Source: a candidate division Zixibacteria bacterium HGW-Zixibacteria-1
Lineage (GTDB): Bacteria > Zixibacteria > MSB-5A5 > GN15 > PGXB01
Direction of reading: 5' to 3'
Length of the DNA stretch: 64,000 bases
Assembly (NCBI GenBank): GCA_002838945.1
Contig: PGXB01000009.1
Location: 35,100 to 99,099, forward strand
Below are positions 1 through 11,049 of the stretch, piece after piece (position 1 is the stretch's first letter; every line of letters begins with the position of its first letter). Below the pieces are notes generated by a model. That model searched no databases, was not told where the DNA came from, and was given only the letters and a program-made list of their open reading frames with translations. The position numbers and the translations under genes are program-made.

Positions 1-1057
1 TCGTGCCATCTTCATAATTCCATGCCTCTGTCAGGCTTGAACAGTAATAATACATGCCGTCGCTGAAATATACGTAAGTCTTAGAACTGTCATCGACGAA
101 GTCCAGAACAGTTCCATTTGCCACTCCGTCCCATGGTGGATTGGCAATGACGTCGAATTGAAGAGAATAAAGCGTATCTCCATAACCGGGGTAAGTATCG
201 AAGTTGCGGGCATTATAGGTATCAAAGGAGGCATTTAGCAGAACTCGCAAAGAGTCATTCGACTCGGCGCAATAGGAGTACATATACCAGATATCCGGTT
301 CATATATAGTCCAAGATCCGGAAACATAATCCAGTTTTTCGTCATCATAAGTAATTAAATGGGTTGTTGCTCGAGTGCGGAAGTTATTATCGCATAATAC
401 ATAAACGGTGATTCTGTCACCGAGGACGCCACAGGTATAGGTCGCATCGTTGATGATGTAATCTGCGTAATAGTTCGTCACGGACAGAGTCCCATTATCA
501 AGATTCTCTGCATAGTACCAAGTGGGGCCGCCATCGTCAACCTGCATACCATTAGTACCGGCATCGAGTACAAGATCGGTCGTAAAATATTCGCTCTTGC
601 AGGCCGTTAACTGAAATCTCAGCGTAATATATGTAGTGGCCGCCTCCTGCGGAAATTCGCTCGGACTGTTGTCCACAAACTCCAGTTCCACTTTGTCATA
701 GTCGTTGTTGGGGGTGTTGGGGTAAACGGTTATGGTTACGGTACCATCCCAATTCTGCAGAGTGTAGTCTTCTTCCAGGAAGTCGACGTTATCATTGTCA
801 TAAAAGAAATATCCCTTTATGCTCTTAATCTCGTCTGCTGGCGCCGTTCCTGTCTCCCACCACATCTGAAAATCTACTTCGGCAATGGTATTGTCGTTTA
901 CATCGGTAGTGGTCTTAATTTGCGCCGATGCATCGGTTAATTTGCAGCTTAGGTTTGGATTTGTTTCCATTACTTCCGCCGAAACCACGGAAACGATGAA
1001 TATTAAAAATAAAAATGTAAGTAATGGACTAAGCAGTGATTTATAAGATGAAGTCAT
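1..1057 (-). CDS. Secreted beta-sandwich protein, partial (3' end beyond window)
   Basis: The frame runs open from an ATG at 1057 to base 2, 352 codons without a stop, so the C-terminus lies outside the window. The start is well supported by GGAGGAAAG immediately upstream. The first 30 residues are a classical signal peptide: Met-Thr-Ser-Ser-Tyr-Lys, then a hydrophobic run ending near VSVVSA. The rest is rich in Asp, Tyr, Thr and Asn, with alternating hydrophobic stretches, as in cohesin-like or Ig-like beta-sandwich surface proteins. Segments such as GDRITVYVLCDNNF resemble repeats in the next gene (1443-3791), so the two are probably paralogs. By analogy the missing end may carry a T9SS-type sorting domain or a dockerin. 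No enzymatic motif was seen. The secreted nature is fairly certain; the function is unknown. Confidence 0.8.
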   Translation of the reverse strand, partial: MTSSYKSLLSPLLTFLFLIFIVSVVSAEVMETNPNLSCKLTDASAQIKTTTDVNDNTIAEVDFQMWWETGTAPADEIKSIKGYFFYDNDNVDFLEEDYTLQNWDGTVTITVYPNTPNNDYDKVELEFVDNSPSEFPQEAATTYITLRFQLTACKSEYFTTDLVLDAGTNGMQVDDGGPTWYYAENLDNGTLSVTNYYADYIINDATYTCGVLGDRITVYVLCDNNFRTRATTHLITYDDEKLDYVSGSWTIYEPDIWYMYSYCAESNDSLRVLLNASFDTYNARNFDTYPGYGDTLYSLQFDVIANPPWDGVANGTVLDFVDDSSKTYVYFSDGMYYYCSSLTEAWNYEDGT

Positions 1058-1155
1058 ACTTTCCTCCATGAAAATATATTTAAAGTTAGTGTCAGAATAA
1101 AAGGCTTGTCTATTTTGGTATTTGGGGGGAGGACGGGCGCGTTCCTGCATAGTTA

Positions 1156-1185
1156 TAGTACCGCATTGATACACGATCAATGTAC
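1156..1185 (-). promoter_or_regulatory. Hairpin in the long leader of the secreted-protein gene
   Basis: Within the roughly 230-base leader between the promoter at 1298-1326 and the ATG at 1057 there is an inverted repeat: ATTGAT at 1165-1170 with ATCAAT at 1176-1181, flanked by a second GTAC pairing. It could fold in the mRNA. It has no poly-T tail, so it is not a simple terminator. No known riboswitch consensus was recognised. Confidence 0.35.
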
Positions 1186-1297
1186 CTCAACTGTACTGTG
1201 CTTTACCAGCGGGGGAAACGTAATTACACAGTAAAGTGCATTAGCGTTAAGCAGTGTTTCTGTCTTGATGTCGTATCACGGTGTCGTAGCTAAAACG

Positions 1298-1326
1298 AAT
1301 GTAAATATTGTACTACCCTTTGTCAA
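1298..1326 (-). promoter_or_regulatory. Sigma-70 type promoter for the gene starting at 1057
   Basis: Read on the minus strand, TTGACA (1326-1321) is followed after exactly 17 bases by TACATT (1303-1298). Transcription would start near 1291, giving a leader of about 230 bases. Confidence 0.6.
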
Positions 1327-1391
1327 GCGAAAAATACAAAATATGGGCATTATATTGCGATATTGTGTACTTAAGCTTTTCGACTCTCATT

Positions 1392-1425
1392 AAAAAACCG
1401 CCCTTTGAACGAGGGCGGCTTTTTT
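1392..1425 (-). terminator. Rho-independent terminator (works in either direction)
   Basis: CCGCCCT at 1398-1404 pairs with AGGGCGG at 1412-1418, with six A before and six T after. It lies just beyond the stop of the minus-strand gene ending at 1443, so it most likely ends that transcript. Confidence 0.85.
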
Positions 1426-1442
1426 AAATATTATTCGATGAG

Positions 1443-3791
1443 CTATTTCATCAGCATCATCTTATGGGTTTCGACATAGTCAGCGGCACGCAGACTGTAG
1501 AGATAGATGCCCGAGGCCAGTTTTGAGCCGTAGTCGTCGGTGCCGGTCCAGACAGTTTCATAATGGCCGGGAGCCTTAACCTCATCAACCAAAGTGGCCA
1601 CCTTCTGACCGAGGATGTTGATAATATCAAGAGTGACATGAGTGGCTTCGGGGATGTCATAGGCAATTACGGTTTGCGGGTTGAAAGGATTGGGAGAGTT
1701 GGAATAGAGACAGAACCGGGTCGGCATCGTTTCCGACGGCGATTTGTAGTCATAAGGATTATCGGGATCGCTGTCGGCGAAAATATTGACTAATGAACAT
1801 TTGCCGCGAACATTGGCCGGATCCACATCGACGTAATGCGAATGCGCCGGAGCGGCATCATCATAAATTGATGCATTGGTGAAGTTGACATGTCCGTATT
1901 CATAATAATAGGTGGGGGGTTCGCCGGGCGATGAATCGCCTACTTTATTGATGCCGTTGCAGTAAGTGCGATATTTGATAGTGGCTATCTTGACATTGTT
2001 ATCGCCGGTAGCCTCCAGGAATGTCCCGGGGCCATCATAATATATCGTGGCTGTTTTAAGACCATACGTGTAGGAAACGCCCGGCAGCTCGGCCACGACA
2101 CCGGTAATCTTGCAGTCGTCATTCTGAAGGAGATTGACGGTTACCGAAAACTGACCGATGTCGAAATTGGCGGCTATATAAAGAGGCTGATCGATAGTAT
2201 TGTCACCATCGTAGGAGAATGGCGAATAAAAACGGCCCATTTGGAATTCGGCTTCGACCGATTCATAAGTAACTTCGTCCTGCGTTGCTTCAGCCTTGGC
2301 AAACCCTGTCGTATCTTCCATTTCAGTAAACCAGGTGAGATATTGGTCGACATAGCTGTCCTTGAAGTCAATAGTTACTGTCCGACTCTCATACTCGGGG
2401 ACAAACACGCCATCATCCACGTCGCAGGTGAGTGTAAGAAGGTGGACGAAATCTTCGGTGGGGGACATGTAGTTCACGGTTCTGTTGGCATCATAAACCT
2501 GGTAAGTGAAATAGGATTTATCCCCGTTGGTATGGAAAGCACCGTCAAAGGTCAGCGGATCGACCTGGTCATCACCGGCCACGTCGGGATATTCGAAAAT
2601 ATCCGGCCAGGTGTAAACAATCGAAATGGCGCCGTTATTGTTAAGATTGGAATAATCACCGGCCGGGAAATTGTTTTTCATCAGAATATCAAATGTCACC
2701 GGCTCGTCTTTGATAATGTAATTGGTGTGGAGTTGAGATTTCAGGCCGGCGGTATAATGCGGAATCTGAACGCCGCCGTCTTCATAGGTTCCCACTTCGA
2801 ATAGTTCCTGACAAAATCCAAATGGGTAGACTAATGAATTGACATCATCAAAATTAACATAATTGAATGAATTGTCGCTCTGGCCGGGGATGAGATTGAA
2901 ATAGAAGGCATAATACCAATCTTCGGTTTCGTTCGGGGGCGTAAAGTAGGTCCATGGATAATCAAATAGAAATTGGAAATGAATGGTATTTCCGTTGACT
3001 GTGGGCGTGCAATATCCAGGTGTGCAACCATACATGGTTGGGAAAATCACCGGATTCATGTCGTACCCGGAGTATGTCAGATTGTCGCTGTCGAAAGTGA
3101 AATAGTGGTTGAAACCGACCATGTTGAAGTTATGGGTGGCCTTGATTTCAACCCGGACAAGGTTATCGCCCAGAAGGGCCGTTTTTGTTTCAACGCCGAA
3201 ATCCGCCTGGTAATCAGCAATAGTAACGGTGCCGCCATCATAGGTACCCGGCGCCCAGGGAGTCGTGGCGCCGTTATAGGTCTCAACATAGCAGTAATCG
3301 CTGTTTTCCACGAAATCGACGGCGTGCGCGCTTAACTCGGGCTGGCAGTACGCCTGGAATCTAAACGCTACGTAAGAAACCGGAGCGACCGGAATTGGAA
3401 TCCCCGATGCCCCAAAGAGCTCGACGGCGATAACACCATTGGCCGGACTATGGGCGGCCAGGTAGTTTATCTGCCAGGACGTTTCATGAATAGCCCCATA
3501 ATATATCAATTCCGCAGGATTGAAATTAAGACGGACGACTATTTTTGTAACCTCTCCAGTCGGCAAAGGATCAACAAAACCTGTACCGTCGTCAAAGTAA
3601 AAGCTGAACGGCACGGTGACTTCTTGAGTTGGCCCGGTGCCGGTGCTGAAGAGCTCATCGGGATCACCCAAAATAAAATTCAGACGATCATTGCCGATCG
3701 CCATAGTGCCCGCCGAAGCAAAGCTGCCAAGAAGTAACAATATAAAACCGGTAATTAAAATGATGGGACCTTTTATCTTTATTGCAGTCAT
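1443..3791 (-). CDS. Large secreted protein with cohesin-like repeats and T9SS-type C-terminal domain
   Basis: This 782-residue protein starts at the ATG at 3791, three bases after GGAGGAG; an upstream in-frame ATG at 3803 is less well placed. Residues 1-28 form a signal peptide (hydrophobic run ending LLGSFASA). At least three beta-sandwich units follow, with lines such as LLGDNLVRVEIKATHNFNM and conserved Cys, resembling cohesin-like domains. The last 90 residues carry SNSPNPFNPQTVIAYDIP, LGQKVATL and ASGIYLYSL and end KMMLMK. This is the FlgD-like/T9SS type A sorting module that sends proteins through the type IX system for surface attachment or release. Its partner gene at 1-1057 looks paralogous. 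A surface or extracellular structural or binding role is likely; the ligand is unknown. Confidence 0.85.
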   Translation of the reverse strand: MTAIKIKGPIILITGFILLLLGSFASAGTMAIGNDRLNFILGDPDELFSTGTGPTQEVTVPFSFYFDDGTGFVDPLPTGEVTKIVVRLNFNPAELIYYGAIHETSWQINYLAAHSPANGVIAVELFGASGIPIPVAPVSYVAFRFQAYCQPELSAHAVDFVENSDYCYVETYNGATTPWAPGTYDGGTVTIADYQADFGVETKTALLGDNLVRVEIKATHNFNMVGFNHYFTFDSDNLTYSGYDMNPVIFPTMYGCTPGYCTPTVNGNTIHFQFLFDYPWTYFTPPNETEDWYYAFYFNLIPGQSDNSFNYVNFDDVNSLVYPFGFCQELFEVGTYEDGGVQIPHYTAGLKSQLHTNYIIKDEPVTFDILMKNNFPAGDYSNLNNNGAISIVYTWPDIFEYPDVAGDDQVDPLTFDGAFHTNGDKSYFTYQVYDANRTVNYMSPTEDFVHLLTLTCDVDDGVFVPEYESRTVTIDFKDSYVDQYLTWFTEMEDTTGFAKAEATQDEVTYESVEAEFQMGRFYSPFSYDGDNTIDQPLYIAANFDIGQFSVTVNLLQNDDCKITGVVAELPGVSYTYGLKTATIYYDGPGTFLEATGDNNVKIATIKYRTYCNGINKVGDSSPGEPPTYYYEYGHVNFTNASIYDDAAPAHSHYVDVDPANVRGKCSLVNIFADSDPDNPYDYKSPSETMPTRFCLYSNSPNPFNPQTVIAYDIPEATHVTLDIINILGQKVATLVDEVKAPGHYETVWTGTDDYGSKLASGIYLYSLRAADYVETHKMMLMK

Positions 3792-3998
3792 TTTCTCCTC
3801 CATGAATGTCAATCAAAGTTTCTAGTGTAAGTCAGCAAGCCGACATTTAGGATTTTTACATGTTGATTGGCGGCGGCGGCCGGATATGAAAAACAATATG
3901 CATAAGAAAATGCATGGAGAAATTCCTCAAATTTTGATCTGATGCGGCAAGGAAGATGCTTATTGAAATGTTGATGACCCTATATCCCAGCCAATAAT

Positions 3999-4027
3999 AA
4001 TATATCATTTATGACAATATCTGTCAA
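3999..4027 (-). promoter_or_regulatory. Sigma-70 type promoter for the T9SS-type secreted protein
   Basis: On the minus strand TTGACA (4027-4022) is followed after 17 bases by TATATT (4004-3999), near consensus. Transcription would start near 3992 and give a leader of about 200 bases before the ATG at 3791. The rest of the divergent gap 3792-4123 shows no other clear element apart from the ribosome-binding site of the plus-strand gene. Confidence 0.65.
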
Positions 4028-4123
4028 CTAATTAGAATGCCTATTTATAGGTCAAAAGGTTCGAATAATGTGATTTTTCTTGATTTTTGGGTAGATTTTC
4101 TTATGATTCAGTGGAGGTGATTT

Positions 4124-5119
4124 ATGCCCGCGAATCTGCCGCCGCAGTATTACGAGCTGGAGCGCGAGTTTAAGGCCGAAAGGGATCCCCGGGAAAAACT
4201 TCGCTTGGCCCAGGAGCTGTTGGCAATGATGCCCAAGCACAAAGGGACCGACAAACTTCAGGCGGAGCTGAAGGGGAAAATCTCCAAACTTAAGCTGGAG
4301 ATTGAGGGAACCCAGAAAAAGCATGGCGCCCGGACGGTCGAGTCGTATGATCATATTGACCGTGAGGGTGCCGCCCAGATTGTTCTTATCGGCCCCCCGA
4401 ATTCCGGCAAATCAACCATTGTCGATGCTCTGACCGGAGCCAGGCCCTTAATCGGCGATTATCCTTATACCACCCGCACCCCTTTGGCCGGCATGGCCGA
4501 TTATGAAGCGGTTCAGCTTCAGCTGATCGACACGCCGCCGATAGCCCCTGATTACATGGAGAGTTTTGTTCCCAATCTGGTCCGGCAGGCCGATCTGGTG
4601 GTAGTCATCGTCGATGTTGCCACGACCGGTTTCGAAGAACGAGTCGATTGCGTCTTCAAACGTCTTGAGGAGAAGCGGATTATTCTGTCGGCAAATGTTC
4701 CCAAGGAGGTTGATGATCCGAGGTTTTATTATAAGAAGACGATTTTGGCGGCGCATAAATATCTCGAAGAAGGCGGCCAGGCGGGTCTGGAGCATCTCAG
4801 GACCTTGTATCCCGATTTTACCGTTGTTCCGTCGTCGGTTCTTGATGACGAAATCATCTACAATTTTAAGCGGAGTCTTTTTAACTCATTGGGTGTCATA
4901 AGGATTTTTACCAAACGCGTCGGCCACGATCCCGATTTCAGAGATCCGATAGTTCTTCCGATCGGCGGAACCGTGGAGGAAGCCGCCTTTATTTTGCATA
5001 AAGATTTCGCGCGCAAGCTTCAATATGCCAAGGTTTGGGGTCAGGGTAAATTTGAGGGACAGCGGGTCAAGAACAACTATCAATTGATTGATGGTGATAT
5101 TGTTGAGTTTCATATTTGA
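4124..5119 (+). CDS. TGS-domain GTPase of the Obg/DRG type
   Basis: The 331-residue protein has a helical N-terminus (about 1-80, charged), a GTPase domain and a C-terminal TGS domain (about 265-331). The P-loop is GPPNSGKS (90-97), the switch I region has GDYPYTTRTP and the G3 motif is DTPP (136-139, DxPG in relatives). The NKxD (G4) motif that gives guanine specificity is not intact: the aligned stretch reads ILAAHKYL. DRG/Obg-type proteins act in translation or ribosome maturation, so a ribosome-linked role is the family expectation. GGAGGTGA seven bases upstream of the ATG fixes the start. It stands alone and is divergent from the secreted-protein gene. Confidence 0.8.
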   Translation: MPANLPPQYYELEREFKAERDPREKLRLAQELLAMMPKHKGTDKLQAELKGKISKLKLEIEGTQKKHGARTVESYDHIDREGAAQIVLIGPPNSGKSTIVDALTGARPLIGDYPYTTRTPLAGMADYEAVQLQLIDTPPIAPDYMESFVPNLVRQADLVVVIVDVATTGFEERVDCVFKRLEEKRIILSANVPKEVDDPRFYYKKTILAAHKYLEEGGQAGLEHLRTLYPDFTVVPSSVLDDEIIYNFKRSLFNSLGVIRIFTKRVGHDPDFRDPIVLPIGGTVEEAAFILHKDFARKLQYAKVWGQGKFEGQRVKNNYQLIDGDIVEFHI

Positions 5120-5195
5120 GGCAGGGGCATATCTTCCCGAATTTGTCCATTATTATTTGGAACCGATTTAAGGTAAATTTGTTAATAATATTAGC

Positions 5196-5224
5196 TTGAC
5201 GGCCTGTCATACGTATATTATTAT
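5196..5224 (+). promoter_or_regulatory. Sigma-70 promoter of the tRNA pair
   Basis: TTGACG (5196-5201), a 17-base spacer and TATTAT (5219-5224). Transcription would begin about 10 bases before the first tRNA at 5241. Confidence 0.7.
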
Positions 5225-5240
5225 TAAGGCTTACTATTGC

Positions 5241-5314
5241 GGGCCCATAGCTCAGTTGGTTAGAGCAGCTGACTCATAATCAGCGGGTCCCAGGTTCGAG
5301 TCCTGGTGGGCCCA
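5241..5314 (+). tRNA. tRNA with CAT anticodon, probably tRNA-Ile2 (lysidine-modified)
   Basis: This is a complete 74-base cloverleaf: acceptor stem GGGCCCA with TGGGCCC and discriminator A, a D-arm with AGCTCAGTTGGTTAGAGC, anticodon stem GCTGA/TCAGC with loop CTCATAA, and a T-arm with GGTTCGAGTCC. CCA is not encoded. A CAT anticodon can mean elongator Met, initiator Met or Ile2. The initiator is excluded because G1-C72 is a normal pair. The C4-G69 and C5-G68 pairs match what TilS recognises in tRNA-Ile2, so Ile2 is preferred over Met. Confidence 0.9.
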
Positions 5315-5344
5315 GATGATATTTGAAAATTTGAGGATTTTAAC

Positions 5345-5418
5345 GGGCAATTAGCTCAGTTGGTTAGAGCGTTCGGTTCACATCCGAGAGGCCACTGGTT
5401 CGAATCCAGTATTGCCCA
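5345..5418 (+). tRNA. tRNA-Val (CAC anticodon)
   Basis: This is a 74-base cloverleaf with acceptor GGGCAAT/ATTGCCC, anticodon stem TTCGG/CCGAG (one G-T pair), loop TTCACAT giving anticodon CAC, and T-loop TTCGAAT. CCA is not encoded. It lies 30 bases after the previous tRNA and shares its promoter. Confidence 0.95.
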
Positions 5419-5524
5419 ATTGATAAAGATTATGGAGATGGCCATATTCATCGCTACTAACGCGGCAAATAAGAAAAGTGATGAAATAAAAATGGGCCCC
5501 TCAAAAAAGGTAAAGGAAAATCGG

Positions 5525-5562
5525 GCGCAGTCTTGGGTGTAAATTCAAGACTGCGCTTTTTT
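5525..5562 (+). terminator. Rho-independent terminator of the tRNA operon
   Basis: A perfect 11-base-pair stem (GCGCAGTCTTG at 5525-5535 with its complement at 5546-5556), a 10-base loop, then TTTTTT. Confidence 0.92.
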
Positions 5563-5596
5563 AGTTATGTCTATTGGATCAAGTAAGGAGCGCGCG

Positions 5597-7779
<2,183 letters not shown>

Positions 7780-7814
7780 AAAAAATGTGTTAACTATAGA
7801 TTCTAACGAAAGCA

Positions 7815-8194
7815 CAGGAAGAGGAGAAAACGGTCGCGCTTTATGATTGAATGAAGTGAGGAAAGTCCGAGCTCCACAGAGCCATGGCGCCCGGTAACGC
7901 CGGGGCGGAGAGATCCGACGGAAAGTGCCACAGAAAATATACAGCCCACCTGAATGCCGCAAGGCCTTCAGCGGCAATGGTGAAATCGAGGTGTAAGAGA
8001 CCCCGTTCAGGCCGGGTAATCGGTCTGGAGGTAAACCCCGCCAGGAGCAAGGCCAAATAGGGAAAGAGGGGCTGGCTCGCCCCGTTTGATTTCCGGGTAG
8101 GCTGCATGGAACCGGCAGGCAACTGTCTGGTCAAGATAAATGACCGTACCGCCATTTATGGCGGAACAGAACTCGGCTTATTCTGCTCTTTCTG
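7815..8194 (+). ncRNA. rnpB: RNase P RNA, bacterial type A
   Basis: The diagnostic conserved blocks occur in order: GAGGAAAGTCCGAGCTCC near 7858, GGTAACGCC, GACGGAAAGTGCCACAGAAA, GGTGAAA with GTAAGAGACC, GGAGCAAGGCCAAATAGGG, GGGTAGGCTGC, AGATAAATGACCGT and ACAGAACTCGGCTTA near 8166. The ends were set by pairing P1: CAGGAAGAG at the 5' end with CTCTTTCTG at the 3' end, continued by AGAA/TTCT. This RNA is the catalytic part of the enzyme that trims the 5' ends of precursor tRNAs. The order of blocks and the AGGCCAAATAGGG segment resemble the Escherichia coli-like A class. It sits between guaB and recJ. Confidence 0.96.
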
Positions 8195-8217
8195 GCTTCT
8201 TATAAAAGGAATCAGAA

Positions 8218-9966
8218 ATGAACTGGGCAACAAGGTCCGTCCCGCTCAAATGGGTAATTGCGCCCGAGCCGGATACCGAATTGCTTCAAGACATCGCCGT
8301 CAAAACCGGGCTGGAAAAGATAATCGTTAAGATTCTCTTTAACCGCCAGATCGACACGGTCGAAACCACTCAGAAATTTCTCCATCCCACCCTGGCTGAT
8401 CTTCAGGATCCCTTTCTCCTGAACGGCATGGATAAGGCTGTCGAGAGAATTCTTGATGCTCTCCGTGAAAATGAAAAGATCATGGTTTATGGCGACTATG
8501 ATGTCGATGGCATCACCGCCGCATCGCTTTTGTATCTGGTGCTGAACAAGCTTGGTGCGCTGGTGTCTTATTATCTTCCCAATCGCCTGATTGAAGGGTA
8601 TGGTCTTTCGATTGACGGCATAAATGAGGCCAACGAAAAGGGTGTCTCGCTTATTATTTCGGTCGACACCGGCGTCACCGCCGTGCAGGAGGTGGAATTC
8701 GCCCGGTCCCTCGGTATCGAATGTATCCTGACCGATCACCATGAACCCGGGGAAGTCCTTCCCAAATCGGTTGCCCTGGTCAATCCCAAACTGAAAGAAT
8801 GTAATTATATGCACGGCGATCTTTCGGGCGTTGGCGTTGCCTGGAAGCTGGCTGAGGCTTTGTATCAGCGATTGCAGCAGGACCGCAGCGAACTTGAGGA
8901 ACATCTCGATCTGGTGGCGTTGGGAACGTCCGCCGATATTGTCCCGCTGGTGGGTGAAAACAGGGTTCTGACAAAATTCGGCATCAGGCAGATAGCGCGG
9001 ACGACAAAACCTGGTCTGAAATCGCTGGCCTTTGTATCCGGGCTGATGGGTAAGGAGATCGGGACCGGTCAGGTGGTTTTCATTCTGGCGCCGCGCATCA
9101 ACGCCATCGGCAGGTTAGGCGATGCCGAACTGGCTATCAAACTGCTGACGACAAAAGACGAAAAGCTTGCTTCGGAAATCGCCCGCAAACTTGACCGGGA
9201 AAATCAGCGCCGCAAAAATATTGACGAAAAGACGCTCAATGATGCCCTCGAACAGATTCGCCAGGTGGTCAATCCCAAAGAGGACCGGGCCATTGTGCTC
9301 GCCTCCGAAGGATGGCACCAGGGAGTTATCGGAATCGTCGCCAGCCGGCTGGTGGAAAAATTCCATCTGCCCACGGTGATGATCGCGATTGACAACGGCG
9401 AGGGCAAGGGATCGGCGCGATCCATCCCCGGTTTCCATCTCTGCGATGCTTTGAAGGAGTGCGAAGATCTTCTGCTGCGTTATGGCGGCCATAAATATGC
9501 CGCCGGCCTGACGATCAAACCGGAGAATATTAACAGCTTCCGGGAAAGGCTCAAGGAAGTATCGAAGCGGATGCTGACCGATGAGGATCTGGTGGCCAAG
9601 TTGTTTATCGATTCGGGAATAGAACTTTCCCAGATTGACAACAAGCTTCTTGACGTCATTGAAACCTTCGCCCCCTTCGGGCCGCAAAACATGCGTCCCG
9701 TATTTCTTACCCGTAACTGTGAAATACTGGGACAGCCCTATTGTGTCGGTAAGAATCACCTGAAGATGAAAGTCCGCAAGGGTGACGCCGTCTTTGATGT
9801 TATCGGCTTTGGTTTCGGCGACTGGGCGCGTCGGTTGTCCAGCCGCGGCAGCCTGGTCGATCTTGTTTTCGTAATCGAGTATAACTCCTGGGACGGACAT
9901 ACCAGAATCCAATTACGCTTGAAAGATATCAAGCTTGCGGCCGGGGATATGAGACAGTTCGGATAA
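8218..9966 (+). CDS. recJ: Single-strand-specific 5'-3' exonuclease RecJ
   Basis: The 582-residue protein has the DHH phosphoesterase core: motif I YGDYDVDGITAASLLY near residue 92, IISVDTGVT, and motif III TDHHEPGEVLP near 180. The DHHA1 part contains LAPRINAIGRLGDAELAI, SEGWHQGVIGIVASRL and RYGGHKYAAGLTI (the GGH motif that binds the DNA end). A C-terminal OB-like region follows to about 575. RecJ degrades single-stranded DNA from the 5' end in recombination and mismatch repair. AAGGA lies eight bases before the ATG. The stop is five bases before meaB, so the two are probably co-transcribed. Confidence 0.97.
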   Translation: MNWATRSVPLKWVIAPEPDTELLQDIAVKTGLEKIIVKILFNRQIDTVETTQKFLHPTLADLQDPFLLNGMDKAVERILDALRENEKIMVYGDYDVDGITAASLLYLVLNKLGALVSYYLPNRLIEGYGLSIDGINEANEKGVSLIISVDTGVTAVQEVEFARSLGIECILTDHHEPGEVLPKSVALVNPKLKECNYMHGDLSGVGVAWKLAEALYQRLQQDRSELEEHLDLVALGTSADIVPLVGENRVLTKFGIRQIARTTKPGLKSLAFVSGLMGKEIGTGQVVFILAPRINAIGRLGDAELAIKLLTTKDEKLASEIARKLDRENQRRKNIDEKTLNDALEQIRQVVNPKEDRAIVLASEGWHQGVIGIVASRLVEKFHLPTVMIAIDNGEGKGSARSIPGFHLCDALKECEDLLLRYGGHKYAAGLTIKPENINSFRERLKEVSKRMLTDEDLVAKLFIDSGIELSQIDNKLLDVIETFAPFGPQNMRPVFLTRNCEILGQPYCVGKNHLKMKVRKGDAVFDVIGFGFGDWARRLSSRGSLVDLVFVIEYNSWDGHTRIQLRLKDIKLAAGDMRQFG

Positions 9967-9971
9967 AGTTT

Positions 9972-10925
9972 ATGACGGTTTTGGATAAATTCAATCAGGG
10001 CGATCAAGCCGCTCTGGCGAAAATAATTTCATTTGTGGAAGATTACCAGGATGGCTATCGCGAGGTCCTGGGAAAGCTTTATCCCGAATCGGGCCGGGCA
10101 ACCCGGATAGGGTTTACCGGTCCGCCCGGTGCGGGCAAGTCATCTCTGGTTAATAATATCTCTAAGGCGCTGGCCTCAAACGGCAAAAAAGTGGCCGTAA
10201 TTGCCGTCGATCCGTCTTCCCCTTTCACCGGCGGAGCGCTTCTCGGCGACCGTATTCGCCTGACTGATATGCCCACCGACGGCACCATTTTTATCCGCTC
10301 AATGGCGACCCGCGGCTCATCGGGGGGCCTGGCCGCCGCCACCGGGAATGTTGCCACCGTGCTGGATGCTTTCGGCTTCGATTTTATTCTGATCGAAACC
10401 GTCGGTGTCGGGCAGATTGAACTCGATATCGTTGATGCCTGCGACACCGTAATCGTGGTTCTGGTGCCGGAATCGGGAGATTCGATTCAAACACTCAAGG
10501 CCGGGCTGATGGAAATCGCAGATATTTTTGTGGTTAACAAGGCCGACCGTCCCGGCGCCGAGAATATCGTCATGGAATTGAACATGACGCTTGATCTCAA
10601 GCGTGATCAGATGACCTGGGATATACCGGTATTGTCTTCCGAAGCCATCAACAATAAAGGGACCGACATATTGCTTGAGAAGATGGGCCTGCATATGGAT
10701 TATGCGATAAAATCAGGCTGGTTGGAAAAACATCGCCGAAAACAGATTCGCAAGAAAATATACAACATCCTGACATATTACGTCGATAACATGATTCGCA
10801 GCCGTTTGGCCGATATGCCCGATCTCGAGAAAGCGGTGTCGGATATTTACACCGGCCAGGGCGATCCTTATTCGGCCTGCCGTGAGCTGGTCAAGCTGTC
10901 CGGTTTGACCATCAATAATTTTTAG
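9972..10925 (+). CDS. meaB: Methylmalonyl-CoA mutase-associated GTPase MeaB
   Basis: At 317 residues this is a G3E-family P-loop GTPase of the MeaB/ArgK type. Walker A is GFTGPPGAGKSSLVNN (about 47-62). VDPSSPFTGGALLGDRIRL and RSMATRGSSGGLAAAT are hallmark MeaB segments, ETVGVGQIE is the switch II region and VVNKADRPGAE gives guanine specificity. MeaB guards adenosylcobalamin loading and protects B12-dependent acyl-CoA mutases from inactivation. That fits the two mutase large subunits coded 2-10 kb downstream, although it is separated from them by a PilZ-like gene and a convergent membrane-protein gene. The ribosome site is weak, so translation may be coupled to recJ. Confidence 0.95.
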   Translation: MTVLDKFNQGDQAALAKIISFVEDYQDGYREVLGKLYPESGRATRIGFTGPPGAGKSSLVNNISKALASNGKKVAVIAVDPSSPFTGGALLGDRIRLTDMPTDGTIFIRSMATRGSSGGLAAATGNVATVLDAFGFDFILIETVGVGQIELDIVDACDTVIVVLVPESGDSIQTLKAGLMEIADIFVVNKADRPGAENIVMELNMTLDLKRDQMTWDIPVLSSEAINNKGTDILLEKMGLHMDYAIKSGWLEKHRRKQIRKKIYNILTYYVDNMIRSRLADMPDLEKAVSDIYTGQGDPYSACRELVKLSGLTINNF

Positions 10926-11049
10926 ATTATAACCCCTCTTTAATTAACCCCTTATATATAATAAAGATAAGATAGTCAAGTCGTTGTTCGGAATTGACGA
11001 TATTAAGCTATATAAACTTTATTGAATCAATTATCATCGGGGTTCAATT

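Noticed and set aside
2241..2804. 187-residue reading opposite the T9SS-type secreted protein
   Set aside because: No ribosome site and low-complexity content set by the codon pattern of the real gene on the other strand.
5241..5314. Initiator tRNA-Met for the CAT anticodon
   Set aside because: The first pair is G-C, not the mismatched C1-A72, and the anticodon stem lacks three G-C pairs in a row.
5360..5542. 60-residue reading that starts in tRNA-Val
   Set aside because: It begins inside the tRNA and ends in the loop of the terminator; no ribosome site fits.
8212..8904. 230-residue reading opposite recJ, and a similar one at 9115-9912
   Set aside because: recJ motifs are complete on the plus strand; these are mirror readings.
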